A stretch of 64,000 nt of DNA from Pristionchus mayeri (Eukaryota; Nematoda; Chromadorea; Rhabditida; Neodiplogasteridae): assembly GCA_036245805.1 (NCBI GenBank), contig BTRK01000002.1, forward strand, positions 39,724,661 through 39,788,660, written 5' to 3'. The position numbers and the translations under genes are program-made. Below, one piece after another: positions 59,907 to 64,000 of this stretch (its first letter is position 1; each line of letters starts with the position of its first letter). The notes under the pieces are model-generated. The model ran no database searches, was not told where the DNA came from, and worked only from the letters and a program-made list of their open reading frames with translations.

Positions 59907-61053
59907 TCACAACTCGTTGTGCGTTCTGACATGAAAAATGAACGCTCCGTCTTGACTCATAATCTGCAAAATTACTTCACCCACTAAAAAAGAGAAAAAA
60001 CACTAGGCCTAATGATAGCGAACAATTGTTCTTTCTCCAAAATTTTGTTGTATGAGCAAAACTAGTTTGCGATCATTCATATATGATACGGTTGTTGGTT
60101 AAGATCCTACTCTTTACAATGAATTCCAACCTCAAATGGGTGATCCATGGCTTCGGAGTGCGGGATCATCTGCTCGCAGACAACTCCTGGAGCGCCGCCT
60201 CCCGACGTTTTGTACAGCACGCGTACCTAAGAATATCCAGTACATATCATTTGACTTTCATGTTCTGTCATCACCACTGTGGCAATACATAAGTGCGGGA
60301 CGATCGGGAAGGGTTATGCGTTCGAGAGAGCCGTCCCAACGTTTTGTACAGCACGCGAACCTGGAACGACCAATTTGCAATTCATCTTTTGTATTAATAT
60401 CATTGTTTTAGTCATCACAATTATGGTAATACAGAATTACGGGAAAATCGGGAAGGGCTATGCGTTCGTGTAACCGTTCAAAAAACGAAATTGTCGTATA
60501 CAAAACAGTGAAATAACGGCCGGAAACCAACAGTGATGTAGTTGCTGTCCGTCCTCTTGAGGTGAAAATGCTGCAGATCGCCATTTGGCTTCTCACTGGT
60601 ACAAAAATTCTGAAAGATGAAATTGTAATTTAACAAAATCCTAAATTTCATACTCACATCGGATTCATCAAACGCAGCCGTAGAGATCCAAGTCTGAAAT
60701 ACGGTGGTGAAAGATAAAAAGAAGATTATAAGTGAGAAAATATGTTAAAACGTTCATACAAATTATCTATACCTCGGTCCTGCCATGGGGACAACTCAAG
60801 CGATGTCTATGACTAGGCGTTTCTTCGAGGACGAAGAACTGATAAATTTTGAGAAAGTGCAGGTTGTTGTCAAACGCACGGAATACGAGTGCGGGACGCT
60901 TCTGCGAAATCGAAGATTTAGAAAATGATTAAAAAAATAGCATTCAACACGAAAAAAATAATGATCAAAACATAGCACATCTCTAGAGCCTGCAGATGCG
61001 CGAAGCATTGTAACCAGTTCGATCGAAGTGCCGACAGCCCAGTCGGAGACCAT
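59907..61053 (-). CDS. Unrecognised duplicated gene J
   Basis: Paralogue of I. Exons: MVSDWAVGTSIELVTMLRAS from ATG 61053, ALVFRAFDNNLHFLKIYQFF to SCPHGRTE, PNGDLQHFHLKRTDSNYITV, VLYKTSGGGAPGVVCEQMIP, and a final SRRSVHF/HNEL region. Mostly synonymous differences from I suggest past selection on the protein. A stretch near 60325-60480 partly repeats the exon region (CGTTTTGTACAGCACGCG appears twice). Exon phases are not fully consistent, so the model is incomplete. No known domain recognised. Confidence 0.4.
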
Positions 61054-61244
61054 CTATAATAAAATACATATAAAATTAATGTGTTTGTAAAATGTATTGG
61101 ATCTTTGAAGGCAAATCTGATTATAAATTATAGGATTCAGTCTTGGCAGTGGTTTTAAATTTTAAAAAAAGTTCATTTTGTGAGCATCAATCGTTATACA
61201 GCATCAATCATGTACGCTATCTCAACGAGTTAAATTTATACTGA

Positions 61245-63494
61245 CATATGAGAGGAATCGCGAGAGAATCGACCATTTGAGGGGGGTGAGTGGCGGTAGG
61301 AATCAAGTTTGTCCTATCCTGAAACAGATTTGGTGACAAGTACTTCAAATGATGCTCATTCAAATTGTGTCGTCAGAATTTTGATATTTTCGTCATCTTC
61401 GAGATTCAGAAGGCCAAAGATGGTACTACCACTTTTCGACAGTAAAATCGCGCTCACTTAAATGATCATAATTCCATTTAAAATAAAGATAGAAGGCCGT
61501 TCTTTTTTCCAACGAAAGCTACCATCATGCACTACAACTTATGTGTTGATAAAGCGGGACTAACAGCAAACCTAGCCAGGTCATACTGACAACGCAATTT
61601 CGAGAAACCGTAAACCCTATCACATTATCGAAATCCCGATTTTGACCCTGACGCACAGGCAACGAGTGAGAGAGCACAATAAAGTGAGAGGGCGCCCTCT
61701 CCTTCCTCATTGCGCGCATCGACTCGAGCGGTTTTCCTGTCAATCCCCCTTTAAGTTGTAGTTCATCTATATGCCTCACTTTCGCCAAAAATTAAGGAAA
61801 TCAGAGTATATACAAAAAAAAGCGCTCACTTTCGTGAGACGACCTCAAAATGGCATCCGGAGAAACAACTTCCGTACTTTCAATTGCCCTTATTTGTGCT
61901 CAAAATCGTCCAAAAACATCCAAAAAAACATTTAAAATGGTTTCCGACCATAGTATAGCACCGCCCCGCGCCAAGTCTAGGAATGTAGTGCACGATGAGC
62001 TGAACATTTCATCTGTTGAAAGTGAGTCTCTATCTTTCCGTTGAAGCATGCTACAGAGCCTGGAAGTTGACCAGAAATAGGCTAGAATCCCCCGAGAGCG
62101 CGTGCTCTAACCGTCTGGCGCTCTCTCCGCCTGACCTCCCTCGCCCTCCCCTCTATTTACCGCGCCACCGCGCGTCTCTGTTGTCGTTTTCTACCAATTT
62201 CAATGCTCTGTAGCGCACTTCAATGAAAAGATAGAAACTCACTTTCAACAGATGAAATGTTCAGCGCTCGGGTCGTTATGACTACTTTGACCTAAAGTGC
62301 AGTTTGGCGCTTTCTCTTGAATTCGCCAAACTGCACTTTAGGTCAAAGTAGTCATAACGACCCGAGCGCTGAACATTTCATCTGTTGAAAGTGAGTTTCT
62401 ATCTTTTCATTAAAGCGCGCTAGAGAGCATTGAAATTTGTAGAAAACGACGACAGAGGCGCGCGGTGGAGCGGTAAATAGAGGGGAGGGCGAGGGAGGTC
62501 AGGCGGAGAGAGCGCCAGACGGTTAGAGCACGCGCTCTCGGGGGATTCTAGCCTATTTCTGGTCAACTTCCAGGCTCTGTAGCATGCTTCAACGGAAAGA
62601 TAGAGACTCACTTTCAACATATGAAATGTTCAGCTCATCGTGCTCTGCATTTCTAGCCATGGCTCGGGTCGTTATAACTACTTTGATCTAAAGTACAGTT
62701 TGGCGTTTTCTCTTGAATTCCTCAGATGAAAAATCATATTTATAGGCGCCCCCTTTCTTTGACTAGTTTATATGAACATTTCTACATTATTTGAAACCTA
62801 TTTAGTGCATTCGGGCCCACCCCAAGTTGGAATAGGTCAAAATATCGATTTTCAAGTTTTGGGTAATGTGAGCATTTATGGCCCATGACTATGGTCGGAA
62901 ACAATTTTAAATGTTATTTTGGATGTTTTTGGACGATTTTGAGAACAAATAATGGCAATTGAACGGAAGTTATCTACGGAAGTTCTCTTCTCCGGATGCC
63001 ATTTTGAGGTCGTCTCACGAAAGTGAGCGCTTTTTTTGTATATATTCCGATTTCCTTCATTTTTGGCGATAAGTGAGGCATATAGATGAACTACAACTTA
63101 AGCATGAAAAATGAGAAAGTTTTTCCGATTTCCAAAGTTACGAAAGTTTTGGTTCACCCGACCGCCCCGCACCAGGGATAGGTCCAGGAATGATGACGTC
63201 AACACTTAAGTTGTAATGCATGATTCTAGCTTTCGTTGGAAAAAATAACGGCCTTCAATCTTTATTTTAAATGGAATTATGATAATTTAAGTGCGCGCGA
63301 TTTTACTGTCGAAAAGTGATAGTACCATTTTTGGCCTTCTGAATCTCTAAGATGACGACAAATATCAAAATTCTGACGACGCAATTTGGAAGACCCTCAT
63401 TTGAAGTACTTGTCACCAAATTTGTTTCAGGATAGGACAAACTTGATTCCTACCGCCGCGGCGTGGTCGATTCTCTCGCGATTCCCCTCATATG
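61245..63494. mobile_element. 2.2 kb foldback element, copy 2
   Basis: Same ends as 33000-35156. The central segment is itself duplicated in inverted orientation (about 61975-62330 against 62325-62640), giving a palindrome within a palindrome. The 66-residue frames here are mirror copies of that central repeat. Confidence 0.88.
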
Positions 63495-63928
63495 ATGCCG
63501 TGGATCGATCAGCGTGTTCACAAAAAAATCGGGAATGTGTGAATTAGGTCGGTAATTTGTCAATCTATCATCCACGACAAATTCCACCGTCGTTCTGGTG
63601 ATTCGCAAGAATCATGAGTGATTGGACAAGGTGAAGGTCGCGGTCGAGTGACAGATCAAGTGCGCAATTCGGGTAATCATCTTTTCATTTCGCACACTCT
63701 CTCGACCGATCGAGCGGTGAGAGTGTTGGGAATGAAGAAACCACAACTCAAATAACTTACTCGATACTAGGCAATTCTGCTCATTACGAAAGTGTCGAGA
63801 TCAAAGGATGATCCCGGTTTGCCCATCTCTCTCCCGAAAGGAACCAGGTGTCGGTCATTTCATAATTCTCATTAACTGATCATCGAATGCGAAACTAATC
63901 TATCCGTAACATGTATTGAACAATTAAG

Positions 63929-64000
63929 GGGCGCTGGCAAAATATAGCAATTAGGCGTTCACAACGGGGCTATCACTGCAAAAGTGGGCATTGAAGGTGA
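63929..64000 (+). pseudogene. N-module terminal exon fragment L (cut by window end)
   Basis: Counterpart of K (QLGVHNGAITAKV) but with an in-frame TAG where K has CAA. The window ends inside it. Confidence 0.45.

Larger units (their letters stand above)
51465..64000 (+). repeat. Segmental duplication, copy 2 (continues past window)
   Basis: Direct counterpart of 21646-35690 with the same gene order. It is continuous with a full upstream kinase gene, so it is the better candidate for the source copy. It lacks the mariner, SINE, RING-exon MITE and 25.1 kb MITE of copy 1. It has its own TTAA MITE at 52463 and an extra inversion-duplication at 62.0-62.6 kb. Confidence 0.93.

Overview
The window looks like nuclear DNA of a nematode, most likely a rhabditid or diplogastrid type. 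The evidence is that coding exons are short, introns are mostly 40-60 bp and end in TTTCAG-like acceptors, and several start codons sit only a few bases after such an acceptor, as expected for spliced-leader addition. An RTE-type retrotransposon, mariner and Tc1-like transposons and many foldback elements are present. There are no bacterial-style operons or ribosome binding sites. One 500-base assembly gap lies at 9254-9753.

The main content is a clustered, rapidly degenerating gene family. At least ten copies of one unrecognised N-terminal module (here called the N-module, about 300 residues in roughly eight exons with conserved splice positions) occur in different architectures. Two tandem copies stand alone (58-1686 and 2304-4043, +). 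Three are fused to a PERK/GCN2-like (PEK, eIF2alpha-kinase type) protein kinase (9791-12596 -, 16359-20460 -, 45876-53113 +). The last of these also ends in a C3HC4 RING. Two are fused to a long coiled coil with a proline-rich tail (24151-31206 - and 53572-59284 -). A further copy (12640-14960 -) lies just upstream of the first kinase, and two terminal-exon fragments occur near 35.6 kb and 63.9 kb. Many copies carry lesions: stops, frameshifts, a lost catalytic loop, lost exons.

The right half is built on a direct segmental duplication. About 21.65-35.69 kb (copy 1) matches about 51.46-64.0 kb (copy 2, which runs off the window). Each copy holds, in order, a kinase C-lobe plus RING (+), a coiled-coil gene (-), an unrecognised gene (-), a 2.2 kb palindrome and an N-module terminal exon (+). 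Copy 1 starts inside a kinase intron, so its kinase is a 5'-truncated fragment. The two copies act as each other's empty-site controls: they prove precise insertion of a 1212-bp mariner with an intact transposase (25852-27063), a tRNA-derived SINE (28227-28570), and two TTAA-flanked MITEs (25143-25385 and 52463-52830).

Other regions: 4520-9252 is a 4.7 kb CT-rich strand-asymmetric satellite abutting the gap. The stretch 36.7-45.8 kb is almost pure mobile DNA: three short elements with 8-bp target duplications, a palindromic Tc1-like element split by a nearly intact RTE retrotransposon (one in-frame stop), a 1.7 kb foldback, and a 1.35 kb mariner-ended non-autonomous element. Large palindromes also fill the equivalent kinase intron in two of the three kinase genes. 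Exon boundaries were read by eye from splice consensus and paralogue comparison, so gene spans are more reliable than individual splice sites.
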